From contig CM067082.1 of assembly GCA_034008185.1 (NCBI GenBank), positions 10,896,984-10,960,983 on the forward strand: 64,000 bases of DNA, written 5' to 3'. The stretch is from Gorsachius magnificus. Taxonomy: Eukaryota > Chordata > Aves > Pelecaniformes > Ardeidae. The stretch's first letter is position 1. Every line of letters begins with the position of its first letter. Made by a program: the position numbers and the translations under genes. Below the pieces are notes generated by a model. That model saw only the letters and a list, made by a program, of their open reading frames with translations. It did no database searches and was not told the origin of the DNA. Of this stretch, positions 51,133 through 63,659 are shown piece by piece.

Positions 51133-53966
51133 AAACAATATTTTAATAATCTGTGAGTGGAACTTCAGACGTGAATGTGCATCGTCGCACTTTGTGCACG
51201 AATTATCACCTGCAAATGCAGTAGCTTATCTAGCAAACTGTATGGTCATATATTCTCAAGGAAGAATAAGATCTGGGTGTTAGCTTACAAACATGAAGTT
51301 ATCCAGTCCTGCACAGAAAAGATAAGGCCAACTATGTCAAGCTTCCGGTGCCTTTACTCCAGCTGGTGTTCTGCTGCGGACATCGAGCGCTTGGGAAGAA
51401 AGGAGGAATGCGAAACTTGCTCTCTTTGGTGTATAGCTTTAATTATAATCAATTATTTATCCCACAAGCATTTGTAACTGAAAATCTGCAAGGAGTATTT
51501 GGAGACTGAATTTGCTTTTATTTGTGTGGGGATAAACAGAGAAGGATTCCTTTGTAGCTGGTGGATTTGGGGCAGTGTGACAACGAGCAGGACCAGGCCT
51601 TCAGTATTTCATGGGTACCTTGGTGGCCTTTCTCCCTGAGCGAGACACAGCAGAGCCAGGAAGAGCTCCTCCTGTCTGTCCTCTACCCATTCTGCTGGCA
51701 GTTCAGGTGTAGTTCTTGAATTACCATTAGGGACATGTGGATCAGTGTGGGTTTTGTTGCAAATGCTCTGTGAAACCTAAGGAAAAGAGGAAAAGACAAA
51801 AAAACCCCATAGTCCGTCCACCTCCCAACTGTTTTGCAGTTGAGAAGGTCAGCATGGTTGATTGTGTCATTGGGACCATGTGAGAGCTTTTCAAACCCAT
51901 GCCATTACCTACTGCTGGCCCATCATGTGTCCCGTGTGCTTACAAACTCTATCACTCTTCATGATTTTTGGGGCTGTATCAGGTGAGAGAGGGTTTTGTC
52001 CCTGCTGGGAAGCCCTTGGTGGTAATGTCAGGTGGTGTTTTAGGAGGGGCGAGCTTGGGGCTGGCTCCTGGCATCCCTTGAGCTCCTAGGGGCCAGAAGG
52101 AGACCTCTCAAGGTTTGCTTCAGATACCTGAGCTCAGGTCTACCTGGCAAAATGAGGGCCTGCAGAATTTATCAAGGAGAGAGAGGGCCGTATCCTTCCA
52201 CCGTGCGGTTCAGAGGGCATGCACAGCGCGGCATTGCTGAGCGAGCCTGGTTTCCAGCGCAGTGCAAAGCCCATGGGGCATAACAAACATTTTTAGTAGC
52301 AAAATGCATAGAGGGCTCCTGGGTCGCTGACAGAGACGCGGGAATTTCAGCACTGAGCTGAGCTGCAGCAGGGCACGCAGCAGGGTGGGGATCCTGGCCA
52401 CTCGAACACAGCAAAATAAGAAGTGGTTTCATTCAGAAAGGCAGTTTCTGCTTTTCATTCAGAGTGGGAATCTTGTGACAGGATCCAGCGAGGTGACGGA
52501 GGGAAGTAACCTTTACAGGCAGTGGGAAACTGAATTAATTGAAGAAATACCTCCCCCGTCCCTACCCATCTCCTAAACCAGTCTTCTGCCCTGGGAGAGA
52601 TAATCTCTCTGATAGTGACCACACTCTCATTTTTCTCAATGAAAAGTAGGAAGCTCTAAGCGCCACGCAGACAAGTCCTGCTTCCTCGTGCTGGCCAGGA
52701 CAGCGGGCACTTACAGACTCACTTGTGGGGGAAGAAACTGCTCTTTGTGGGGTTTGGCCTTCACGGTGGTGGCTATCGCTCTTGTCTGTAAGTCATGTGC
52801 CTTAATCCTCCGAAGTGGACTGCCCTGCAGTTTAACATTCCTCGAATTCCTGCTGCCTGCTGACATGAAGCCCATTCAAAGGCAGCTCCAGAGGCCAGCA
52901 GGCTGCAGGAAACCTTTGCACCAGCTAATGGGGGTGGCCGCTCATCCCGCTCCTGTCCCTTGTGCCAGGCATGCCTTTCTGTTGGGAGCTGCTGGGCCAC
53001 CCATGTTGGGGACAGATATAGCTGGGGAGCAGCTGGAGAAAGTATCTGGAGAGTCACCACCAGCACCCACGGGCTGGATACCCATGTGCTCCCAGAGACC
53101 TGGTGCAATGCAAATCCCACCGTCTGCTGGAGAGTGAAACTGAGGCAGGGGTCGGGAAGGGTTTTTGGGGAGACTGGATCTTCGATCACTGGGGGCACAT
53201 GGAGTTGGAGCTGGGAAGGGAAGAGAGGTCTAGAGAAAGGGACAAGCTATGGTGGCCCGCTGTACCTCAACCCCACTAATGATACCTAGCAAGGTGGGAA
53301 GGGTAATGCTTCTGTCTCTTGAGACATAAAGCCCTAAAATTCAGGAGAAAGTGACATTTTTGCTACCCCAGGAGGGTGGAAAGCTGTCAACCTTGTCCTG
53401 ACTCTGGGTGCTTGGCATCACTGGTCCCGAGTAAGGGTGAAAAGGCTATCCTTCCCTCATTTCCCTGTTTGTAAAGTGGAAGAACAATAATAGTTAGAAG
53501 AATTAATAATTATGTCCCATAAGGAGTCTTTTAATGTTAGCTATAAATAAAGTAAAACTCACCAAGGTGTCTGCAGCCTTTGAAAAGTCTGAGAAATTTG
53601 CTTGGCCATCTGACTTTGCAAACACTTAAAGAAACTGCAGGTCTTGAGAGTATCAATAAGATGGCTCTGCTGAGTAAGGATTATGCTTGCAGGCAAGGGC
53701 CGGGGACCCAGGCGGAGGCAGGATAGGAAGGATCACAGTTATTTTTTTTTCTCAGTCTGTTATGGTTTCTCATTTTCTAAGAATTTCAGTGACAGGTAGG
53801 AATTTGGAAGCCTTTGTGTGCTGATAACAGTGGCCGTTAGGATTTGACAAGTGTGAAAGACAGGCATATGTTGTCCCCAAAGATATGCAATGCTAACCAT
53901 CCATGCATCATCTGTGGATGAGTGTTTACATTTTACAACTTTCTGAATCAACTGTCACTTTTTCAC

Positions 53967-54003
53967 ATTCTCTCTCTCTCCCTTTTTTTTTTTTTTTTTT
54001 TTT
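53967..54003. repeat. (TC)n followed by T21
   Basis: A short TC repeat runs into an uninterrupted T21, the longest homopolymer in the window. If read from the minus strand it is an A21 tract, but no poly(A) signal or retroposed body is apparent next to it. Confidence 0.92.
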
Positions 54004-54212
54004 ATGAATGAAGTCTGAAGCAAGCCAGACAGAAAGGAAGGCTGCAGCATGTTTTATAGCTTGTGTTTCCTTCTGGTGAGGATGTTACATTTGCTGAAGC
54101 GAATTTCTGAAAGAGATGTGGAAGGGTTTTCTGGTCAGGGTTAGGGGATATTTCATTCATGCAGGAAGTTGCAAAAGCTGAACAGAAAGTGTATATTCTA
54201 GAAGTTTCAATT

Positions 54213-54223
54213 AAAAAAAAAAA
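54213..54223. repeat. Poly(A) tract, A11
   Basis: Short homopolymer with no associated element recognised. Confidence 0.88.
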
Positions 54224-54888
54224 GTAGGCTGGAGGGTAAAATTGCAAAATACCAGCTGAGGCTCAGAAGTCAAGTTTACTTCATAGTCCTAATACAGTTT
54301 AATGTTAATAGCAAGAACAAAATTCCTTTAAATCCAAGACATAGGAATACTTTTCCATCCAATCTTCTAGTGTAAATTTTTGAAAATGCTTATTTCTGCC
54401 ATATGTTTCCGTGACAAATAACTGTGTCTTATATAAATAATTGCCTCTTACATAAACTGTTCCAATCCAGAAACTTTGGACTGAATGTGGAGAATTCTTC
54501 AGAGCAGGGATGGATGGGATGGACATAATATCACCTGAGTTTGGGTTTAGGGAGTTTCAACAGGTTACTGCCAAGCAAATTACTACCGTAGCAAGAAACA
54601 GGAACGTTGTTTTGGTGTCCAGAGGTGATGCACGAGCTGATTTGAGCAGGGGTTGTAGCTCAAATGCCTTTAATACTCCACATACCAGTGCATCAGGGAA
54701 TAGAAGCTGATGTGGTTTAGCTTTGTTCTGCTGACCAGTTAGGTTTTCCCATTCATTTGTCCTAGACCCAGGGCACACAGCTTTTCTCCGGAAGTGTAGC
54801 CTCAGTGGGCCAGATGCCAGGGGGATGGGAAGGGAGTGTTGGCACAGCCGGTGAATTATACTTTATGGAACCACAGGGATTCTTAGTT

Positions 54889-55095
54889 TTATAGGTTTCA
54901 ATGTCAGGAAGAGTTCATTGTGGCCACCTAGGCTGACCCGCTGTGTCACATGGGTGAAAGAAGCTCACCCCAAACTTTCTATACCAGGCTCACAGTTTCT
55001 GTTTGAGTGTATTTTTAGAGAGACAAATTCAATCCTAATTTAAAAGACTTCCACTGAATTTGTCACATCTCTAGTTAAGGTTACGCATAGGTATG
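54889..55095 (-). mobile_element. Ancient amniote-type CR1 LINE 3' end
   Basis: On the + strand TTATAGGTTTCAATGTCAGG is followed by AAGAGTTCATTGTGGCCACC, TAGGCTGACC, GAAGCTCACCCCAAACTTTC, a TTTTTAGAGAGACAAATTCAATCC region and TAATTTAAAAGACTTCCAC. These mirror, in order, the blocks of an old amniote CR1 terminus (CAAGGCCAGAAGGGACCATT, GTGATCATCTAGTCTGACC, AACTTCACCC, CATCCAATCTTGATTTAAA). Divergence is high. It may belong to the same age class as the fragment at 50.8 kb but lies in the opposite orientation. Confidence 0.78.
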
Positions 55096-56371
55096 ACTCA
55101 TGTTGTGTGAGCCCTTTATGTGGACCAGTTTCCGCCAGTCTAATCCCCTCTTACATCACTATCCCAAATGGAAAAATTCCCAGGTCTGAGCACATGATAG
55201 GGAATAACTGAGTTACTGAAGATGCCCACCATATGGAACCTGCTAATTCACCACGTGCATGCCTTGAGCTTGACCCAGCAAGAAGTGTGTTAGTTTAAAC
55301 TGTCTCTACAGTGAATTTAATTTTCATTAGGATCTAAGCTGTCACAATTTACTTTGCAGCTGCATTATGCTAGGGACACATGCACCGTCAGGCACCAGCC
55401 ATTACAGTGGCTTAGCTGACGATCAGTACCTTGATTAACTGCCTGAATTCACTCATGCACCCCAGCCCAAAAGGAGCGGGTGGAAAAGATCTAAATAGCT
55501 ATATTGTTATCTCATTTAGTTGTCCCTGGACATGTTTTATAAGCTAGAGGAGGCCTTGGATGCACTTCAGAAGTCAGTTTACTGTGTCATTGGAAAGTGA
55601 AGGGCAAATGGAGGCAAAATTTACATTTCTCCAACGAGAAATGGGACCTCTAACTTAAGCTTTTTTTGTTAGAGAAAGCAGTCTGTGACGTTCAAAGGTC
55701 ACAAGTGTTCACAACAGCAGCTTAGCGTCTCATTCAGAAAAAGAACTTCTCCTGTAGCTTAGCTGCCTTCTAAAATCACATGAGGGCACTGCTGTGAGGG
55801 CTGTAGCTGCTTTGCCTGTGTGATCTCATGTGATCAGAGCCTGGAATGGCATGTAAAGTGACAGGTTGACCCAGCAGATGGTTTCATTAGTACTGCACGG
55901 GTCATGACAGCAATGCCTGCAGTAGCCTGTAAGCATATTGAGAACTGAGTGCCAGAAGATGTAAGGAAAGCAAAGACAAGCTCGCAAAATCAGCGGATTA
56001 AAAACCTCAGGCTGAAACCTGTATGCAGAACTGGTTTTGTCCTGGTGTGCAAAACTGCCTTTCCGATACACTGGCATCCAAGTGCCTGACATGGACTCCA
56101 ACAAGCATTCAAAATTGTGAAATGCTTGGAGGTCTCTACCTTGTGTTTGCCTTTGCCGTCATTCCTAAACACTTGCAGGTAGTTTACCAAAGGGATATTT
56201 GTTCAACAGCTCGGTATCTCTCAGCTGCCTTGCAGCCTAATTGAACCACCATCCCCAAGTCGCAGGCCCACGAGCCCCATTCAACGTGGAGCCCTTGATG
56301 TTTAATAGTGCATTGTATGGAGCAGGGACTGCCCCTGGCTCTGTCTGTGCTCCACAGGATCCCAGAAATGG
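55096..56371. other. Non-coding DNA, no gene evident
   Basis: No repeat, exon or RNA gene recognised; open frames are under 95 codons. Confidence 0.55.
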
Positions 56372-56425
56372 CAGGTGGAAGGGAACTTTGGAGGTCACCT
56401 AGGCCTTCCTCCCCCAGGAAGCAGG
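56372..56425 (-). mobile_element. Old CR1 LINE 3' end, short
   Basis: GCAGGTGGAAGGGAACTTTG, then GAGGTCACCTAGGCCTTCC, is the reverse complement of a CR1 terminus with a few changes. Only about 55 bp can be followed, and chance similarity is unlikely but possible. Confidence 0.6.
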
Positions 56426-59400
56426 AATATTTCCAAGTGGAGCAAAATGCAGAGCCACTGCATGGATGGAAGCATAGATCAGGGCTTTCAAGAATGGGGC
56501 ATCTTAATGCAGTCAAGAAACAGCAGAAAAAGAAAAAGAAACAAAAGAAAGGGGGAAATACTCCATAGTTTTCCCAGGGAAAAAAAGAGGCTCTGAGAGC
56601 ACTTTTTGACGTCTATCATGGAAGAAATATACTGGGAAGGAATAGGACCGGAGAGAAGCGATTAATTTTCTGTGTAATCTGGATGTAAAAGTGTAAAATT
56701 TCCAATCTCATGGGATTAAGGCTTGGGGTTCAGCAGAAGTTTGCAACCAACACCCAGTTTCATTGGAAAAAACGTTTTACCAACTGCTGGTTATCATCCC
56801 AGCTCTGCCTACAGGCACAGTGGAGCAGACTGGCCCAAAAAGTACAGTCTCTGGCAAGGTTTTTCTTCTGCTGAATGTGAATGCTATTGATCTGCTGAGC
56901 TTAATTAAACTGTCTGGCTATTTCAGCTTGCACAATTTAGATAAGAAAATGACTATTCCTCCCAGACTCAGAAAGAAACCACCAGCCCTCTTCCTTATTT
57001 GGTGTAAGACTGTCGTTGTCGTGCTGCCCGATTTGTGATACTGAACAGCAAATTGAAAGCTGGTCCGTACCATAGATCAAAATTTCTGTCTTGCTTGCCC
57101 TCTAGATGGCAAACTCTCCTTAATTTTGGAATGGAAACAGCCACAGTGGTTGCTGCTGGCTTTTGCAGTCTTTAATTTGCAGCACAACTATGTACCCCCA
57201 TTCCCAAACCTCCCCTCCCCTCTCTGCCCAGTTCCCATCTCCCCTAAACATTCAGATCCAAGACATGGTCGGCACTTGCACAGAGCACTGTGACAAAGTC
57301 ACAAATGACCAACTCTCAGTTGCCTGTCAATATCTCACCCCCCAGAAGATGTAAATATTTTAAGTCCTACAAAATGGAGAAAGTTTGGTGGACCAGGTCT
57401 TAACCATCTCTCCCCTTCCTAGAAGCACAGGGCCTCAGGGGAGTGTGTGCCCTTCCAGGGAGAGATTTATCTGCTTAAAGTGGTTGTCTACAGTGCAGGC
57501 ATCTATATCTGAGCTGGTCACCTGGGCTGCCTTTACAATCAGTGGAGAGCTGTCAGCAGAGTTCGGAGAATCTAGGGCACTTCCTAAAGTGGTCACCCAC
57601 ATTGGTTAGAAGTGTTGCGCTCCCTAAACTGCCCATAAAGAGAGCCTGGACACTCTGCTTAGATGGAAACTCATATCACAGGCAGAGTTAGGAAAGAGGA
57701 ATCTCATTCTTGTGTCTCTGGTTGGCTGAGGTGACATTTTTATTTTATCTATTTCTTGGAATTCAGTATATTTCAGACTTCCTCTTTGTGCAGGAAGCAG
57801 AAGAGTCTTTGGCATGGCTAGTAAGACTTCCTCCTTACTTTCTGCTTGAACGCTTTTAGAAATCAATTCTCTGCCTCTGTAGTGGAGATAAATAACAAAA
57901 TATTTAAGCTCAGCCCTTTGGAAAATAGAGAAAGAAGGTAAATGTAGTATGTTCCAAATCAGAATTGGGTAAACACTGTTTCTTATGTATACTCTTGATT
58001 ATAAACCTAGGCAGGGATATAAGGTTTCAGAAAGGAACTAGTTCCTCTTTCATTTTTGGTATGATGAGGGGGATGAGGAGATCCAGGCAAGTATCTGCAT
58101 TCACTACCCTATCTAGCACTGCAATATTTTCCTCGGGCAAATGAAACACCATTTGTCTTTTCTCAATCATCTGTTCTCAGGATAGACAAAGAACAAGTGA
58201 TTTCCAGTCCATATAGAGTCAACATGAAAATTGGATCCCTTCCCCACTGAAGTATTTGCTTATTTCCTTCATGGTGATATGTTGGTACCAAAGAAAGGTG
58301 TTAGACGTGTTCCTAGACGGGAACATGTTCTCAGGGTAACAGAGATTTCAGAGCTGCGAACAGCCAGTGGCTTCTCCGTTCATTGCTCATTTGCTGTGTT
58401 AGTGCAAATGTCCCCATTTTCAAGAAGCTGAGCCAATGATCTTTTATTACAGAGCCTGACTTCCTATGCTTCATATAATCTAGCTGGAAAACAGTCAGTT
58501 AATAATAAAAAAAAAAATATTAAAATTGTTTGTGCTAACAAGTACTGCCTTCTCAGTATGCTCCACCTACCGAATAACCACATTTGGATCTATGGAGATC
58601 TAAATACAGAGGTATGATGGAAAGCAAAGAACCTGTGAATGTGATGGCCTGGAGGCCACGATGATGTACTAGAGTGTTGCTGTTGAGGTGTTGCAAATGC
58701 AAAAGGTAGGGTTAGCAGCTGCTTTGCAAAATGTATGTAAAATCACGTCAGTTCATGGCGTTTGTGCTTTTGTTGTATGAAGGTCTTGATCAAACTGTTT
58801 GTGATTTTTCAGTTGCAAATTGGGCTTAGTTATCCTGTGGATAGTTATAGAAGGCTGGATTTGTATTTTAAATATTTGATAGAACCCCAAAAAGCAGGCT
58901 AAGTCTGTACTTAAAGCAAGAGATACTAATGAAAGAAATGTAGTGTGAAAAGCGTCAGTGTTAGATCTCAATTTATTACTTGTTCCAAGCAAAGAGACCC
59001 CCACCAGAATGACACTAATTACATTATTATGAGCACACTGCACTAGAGTTCTTATTACTCATGGGAAACTATTATTTTTTATTAATTGATATGTACTTAA
59101 CAGTTCCAGCTGTGACTCAGTGCCTGTGTCCCAGGGATTATATGGGTGCAGAAGAAAAAGACAAAAGTCAGAGGGAGAGGGGCTAGGACTGTCTTTCCCA
59201 GAATTTGTCTTTGCCCATAGAGATGTCTGGGAATTTTCCTACTAGGAGATGCTATTTTTCCAGAACTAAAATTTGCATTAGGGAAAGCCTAAGTTTTGCA
59301 TGAAAGCGTTCAGTTTTCTTTAGGGAACTTGAAAATATGGTGGGTGCCTACTGATCTGGGAATCCAGTGACATGTTCAGTTGCTCTCACTGGCAGCTACA

Positions 59401-59549
59401 AAGGAAGCAGCCTGTCTTACACCTAGGCTAGAGACTCAATTGTTGAAGAAGGGATGGGCAAGGGAGTCACAGATGAATCAGCTTTTCTAGAAAACTTAAT
59501 AACCCACTACCTCCACATACAATGCGCTCTGGGAATGGATGGATGGGGG
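56426..59549. other. Non-coding DNA, no gene evident
   Basis: It includes an A/G-rich stretch at 56514-56558, a cytosine-rich quadruplex motif at 57195-57220 and an A11 tract near 58507. Open frames are at most 96 codons and unrecognised. Confidence 0.55.
57195..57220 (-). other. Predicted G-quadruplex motif on the minus strand
   Basis: C5, C3, C4, C4 on the + strand with loops ATT, AAACCT and T, so the minus strand meets the G3+N1-7 rule. Confidence 0.62.
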
Positions 59550-60004
59550 CATGCTGGAACATGTCCAGAGGAGAGCAACAAAGCTGGTGAGGGGTCTGGA
59601 GCACAAGACTTGTGAGGAGTGGCTGAGGGAACTGGGGTTGTTTCGTCTGGAGAAGAGGAGGCTGAGGGGAGACCTCATCTCCCTCTACAATTGCCTGACA
59701 GGAGGCTGTAGTGAGGTGGGGGTTGGTCTCTTCTCCCGGGTAACAAGTGATAGGACAAGGGGAAATGGCATCAAAGGGCAGGTTTAGATTGGACATTAGG
59801 AAAAATTTTTTCACCGAAAGCGTTGTTGAGCATTGGTATGGGCTGCCCAGGGAAGTGGACGAGTCCCCATCCCTGGAGGTATTTGAAAGCCGGGCAGATG
59901 AGGGGACATGGTTTAGTGGTGGGATGGCAGGGTTAGGTTAATGGTTGGACTTGATGATCTTAAAGGTCTTTTCCAACCTAAACAATTCTATGATTCTATG
60001 ATTC
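59550..60004 (+). mobile_element. CR1 LINE, well-preserved 3' fragment
   Basis: About 455 bp covering the end of ORF2 and the 3' UTR: CATGCTGGAACATGTCCAG, AGCAACAAAGCTGGTGAGG, GAACTGGGGTTGTTTCGTC, AGAAGAGGAGGCTGAGGGG, GAAAAATTTTTTCACCGAAA, GGGCTGCCCAGGGAAGTGG, CCCCATCCCTGGAGG, CATGGTTTAGTGGTGGGATG, GATCTTAAAGGTCTTTTCC and a tail ATTCTATGATTCTATGATTC. It is the same subfamily as the copies at 23.0 and 34.3 kb. The intact tail and low divergence make it one of the younger insertions here. 5'-truncated at about 59550. Open frames across it on either strand are transposon-derived. Confidence 0.97.
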
Positions 60005-63000
60005 AGCATTCAGATTTGGTGTTCTTTTTACTATTGATTCCATCTGGCATGAATATTTTTCTGAAACCCTGCTGGTTTCTATGGAACAGAAATTTCACTG
60101 ATGGCCAGTATAAACCTTGCTCTTTACAGTTACTGCTGACTGATAGTGTTATGATAGTTCAAGCAAGCTAACAGGTACATGGTTTAACCATTCGTCTCAA
60201 TTGGTTCATCATATCACTGAGAACATACTTAAAGCCAAATTGATTACTTTTATTGCTATCTCAGGATAAACTCTACACAAGTTAGTCTTTTGATGCTTTG
60301 TAAATGCATACCTCTCCATAGGCTGTTTATCTGACATGTCGTATGGAATTAATGATATTTATTCCCAGTTGACCGATTTGCATTAGTGCCACCTTTACCT
60401 ACTTGCAGGATATGCTTGAGCTGACCCTCTACAATTAATCATACACATCAACACAGCCTGTGCGATCTTCACTCAGTCACATTAACCAGCTGGAAGCTAT
60501 CGATTCCTTATAGGTGGATGTACTTGGAGAAGTCCCCATTAAAAAAGCAGAAATTCAATCTCAGACTATATTTTTTTCTAGATACATGTACCTTACAAAT
60601 ACTCTGACCTTAATTCTGGAATAAAAAAGGAGAAAATTTCTCATGGACATGGCACTCTCAACTGACACTAATAAGCTCTAATACTTGGACTAATCCACCC
60701 AGTTTTATTTGCTTAATTCAGAAGCCAAACTGAAAGATTTTACCCCTGGAGCTCATGTAGTGAAGAGAAAGAGATGGCCGGCTCCAAGGCACGCTTTAGC
60801 TCCCTGAAAATCAAACCAAGGGAGGTACCTGTATCTTTTCACTCATGAGTCTCTGGCTTATAGAGAATAATCAGGGGTCAAAATGGGTAGGAACTGCCTA
60901 AGAAAGGGCAGAATAGAAATCTCAGGAAATCTCCATTGGCATGTTTCCAAAAGAAGTCCTAGGTGAAGTTAAGCTTCCCCTGAAGGATGGGGGGAATCAA
61001 CATTGCTGACAGAGAAGGATCTTGCTTAGGACAGGTTTCAAGTTACCTGTATTCTACGTCAATCGTTAACCTAAATATAGGGTCTGGTGACATTTCAGAT
61101 GACCTGCCTTGTTGCACCTGACCTTCAACTGCTGGAGAAGGGCACAAGTTTCCTGTTGCATACGTGTTGCATCTAGCAGTGTGACCACATGTATCTATTT
61201 CAGATACACAAGGGCATCTCAAACGGCATCAGACACCTAGGTTTAAGTAACCCAAATCTGCTTGGGAGTTAACTTTGGAGGAGATACCCCTGCTATAACG
61301 TTGAGTGACTGATCTCTGGGGCTCCTTACACAACAGTCAGGATTTGGTTCTAGGCTAGGTGGGTTGAATTACACAGGTCTCAAAGACTGATCAGAAAAAG
61401 TGAAAGGGAGAAATGTGTATGTTTAATCATAGTCTGGTGGGGTGACTTTGTTTCAGCTGCATTATTTAGAAGTAGAATGGTCAAAATTTAAACCACATCC
61501 TCCCACTTAGCTGAGAACAAGAAAAAGTATTATTTTCTCCTGTTTTCTCTCTCCCTTTCCTACATTTCTCCTCCTTTTCTTAGAGAGATCCTTTTTGCAA
61601 GGGAATGTCACATTTGTCAGGGTGTCATTGTTTTTAATGGTGCAGGAGACTGTCTTTGGCTGTAGGAATGACCCAAAATTCAGGGCCTTACTGCTTGTTC
61701 CAGTTCACAGGAAAAACTAGGGATGTGCCAGGTTTCTCTTTGTTGCAGTCATCTTATACCAAGGTTGCACAAAGTCATCATTCCTTGGTGAGATCAATAA
61801 GAGATACTGAGGATGCTCACACCACTTCACTTTAGGTACCTGTCTTTACAGACTGCCCAGCTGCCAGCCTGCAGGCACACCTGGATGGAGCCTAGACACA
61901 TTTGTACAGGCATTGGTTAGGTTTCCATCAGAGGAGTCAGATTGCCTAAAATACAGGCCTAAAATCAATGGCTTGAATAGTGCCTGCCTCATACAGTATC
62001 TCCTCTAACAATTTCTCTTCTTTCTGCACCAGCACTTGCTCCCTCTTTGTCTGTAAGCTTCATTTCATAGTCTTCGCTGGGTTGGATCTGGTGCTTTCTT
62101 GCTACATTTTCTGTCAGCCTTTCTCACAGAACACATTTCTCAGTGGAAACCTCCTGGCCCACATATGTTTTCCATATGCCCATGACTGGAATAGGCTCAT
62201 GCACTCGATGGGGGTAGAGGTTGCAATTCTTTCTCTTTTCAGGGAGGCTTGGCCCAAATCAGCACACGCTGCTTCTCTTGAGCACATCAGTGTTTCCCCC
62301 AACAAACACGGCTGGGCGGCTGCCACTTTTAAGTGATACCGAAACAACATGAGCTAGATTGTCCTTTTATCAGACGCGGTTTTAGCCCTCCCTCCACACC
62401 CTCATTAACTGTGTTGAACTTAGTGGCAGAACTTTCTGTGACTAAGATCAGGTAACAGTTAGTGTATTTTATATCTGTATCATATCATTCTTTCCTCACC
62501 CCAATACACTAATTTTCTCAGGCGCACATTTAAACCCCCTAGCTACAGTCTAGCATTAAGCTAAACCTTTGAAACTCTCAGTGCAAAATTTAGAAAAAAC
62601 CAGATTGGATGTTTAGCTGGAAAAGCAATATTTATTTTTTTTTAACTCCCTTTATCATTGTTAATTTTGTGATCCCGAGGGATTTTCACTGGTGGGTGAA
62701 AATTCCGTCCAGAATTATTTGGTCAACAGCTAGATTAGCAAGGCTATGGGAATAGCTCTACAGTAGTGTTATCCATCAGTGTGTACACACCTGTTTACCA
62801 TTAGAGGTGAAGTGAGGTTAGCAGAAGCGATAACTTTTTGGATAGGAGAATGAAGAAAGGCCATGGGGATGCACCTACAGAAAGACATTTGACCTTCCAG
62901 TGAAAAGAGAGCATCAAAGAAATGAGAAACCACCTCATCATGTGGAAAAGAGTCATGAAGAAAGGCAGAGAAAAGATGAATTTGAGAAGACTCTCAAAGT

Positions 63001-63560
63001 GTGCAAAAATGAAGGCGTTAATTAGTGGATGGAGACTGTCAGTCCAGAAGTGTGATTTTTCTGTACAGGTTAGAGAGTGAATCTAAGAGTTATTTAAGTT
63101 CTGTGTCTGTGTGCAAAGAATAAACAGGCCCCCAAAGCAGTGCGGTGACATTACCACAATGCTTACCCTCACACCCAAATTCAGAAGCTCTGCGAAGTTT
63201 AGGTGCAATGATGTTTATGCAACTTTTCCTTCCAGAACTGGTGCATTTGATGGGCTAGACATACCCGTGGCTTCCCCCAAAAGCTGGATTAATTGTGCTT
63301 TGGTTTAGCTGTCCACAGTGTAGAAACACATGCATATGAGCCAGTCACCCATGGATTTCTTCACAGTTGATGGAGAAAAATAACAATTTTCAGAACATTA
63401 TCCTGTGATGTATTTTAGATTTCTACCTCACTGTGAGATGAATTATGCCCAGAAGGGCCTGTTTCTCTCCACTGATGATAAAGGAGCAATGTAGGAGAAA
63501 GAAGGAAAACAGAAGAAAGGAATACTTTTTCTTGTTCTCACCTAAGGAGTAAATTTACAT
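60005..63560. other. Non-coding DNA, no gene evident
   Basis: Low in repeats. An octamer ATTTGCAT at 60376 and a homeodomain-like CAATTAATCA near 60434 lie in a stretch (about 60350-60540) that could be a conserved non-coding element. The largest open frame is 118 codons (61980-62336 plus), unrecognised. Confidence 0.5.
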
Positions 63561-63659
63561 GGTTAGCTCAGAGGTAAAGGTAAAGGTGTCCCTGCTCACT
63601 GCAGGGGGGTTGGACTAGATGACCTCTAAAGGTCCCTTCCAACCCAAAACATTCTATGA
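63561..63659 (+). mobile_element. CR1 3' tail, possibly the end of a tRNA/CR1 SINE
   Basis: From about 63585 the sequence is a CR1 terminus: GTGTCCCTGCTCACTGCAGG, GGTTGGACTAGATGACC, AAAGGTCCCTTCCAACCC and one ATTCTATGA unit, close to the family sequence. Directly before it, GGTTAGCTCAGAGGTAAAGG at 63561-63580 resembles the 5' part and A box of a tRNA (GGTTAGCTCAG occurs in tRNA-Ile). Tail-sharing SINEs with a tRNA-Ile-related head and a CR1 tail are known in birds (TguSINE1 of zebra finch). No B box is visible, so the head may be truncated or the match accidental. The CR1 tail is certain; the SINE reading is an inference. Confidence 0.75.

Larger units (their letters stand above)
51133..54888. 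other. Non-coding DNA, no gene evident
   Basis: GC-richer at 52.2-53.2 kb, where open frames of 149 (52688-53137 plus) and 141 codons (52773-53198 minus) overlap on opposite strands and neither is recognised. A strong donor (GTCT/GTAAGT at 52788) closes a 117-bp open segment starting at 52671, but its acceptor is weak. T and A tracts lie at 53.98 and 54.21 kb. Confidence 0.5.

Noticed and set aside
52688..53198. Overlapping 149- and 141-codon open frames on opposite strands
   Set aside because: They are mutual shadows in GC-moderate DNA and neither shows a recognisable protein feature.
53983..54003. T21 as the tail of a minus-strand retrogene
   Set aside because: No reversed poly(A) signal follows it on the + strand and the adjacent sequence resembles no transcript I know.
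59467..59941. Open frames on both strands around 59.5-59.9 kb
   Set aside because: They derive from the CR1 fragment at 59550-60004.
63561..63580. A complete tRNA gene
   Set aside because: Only an A-box-like stretch is present; no anticodon arm, B box or acceptor stem can be formed before the CR1 tail begins.
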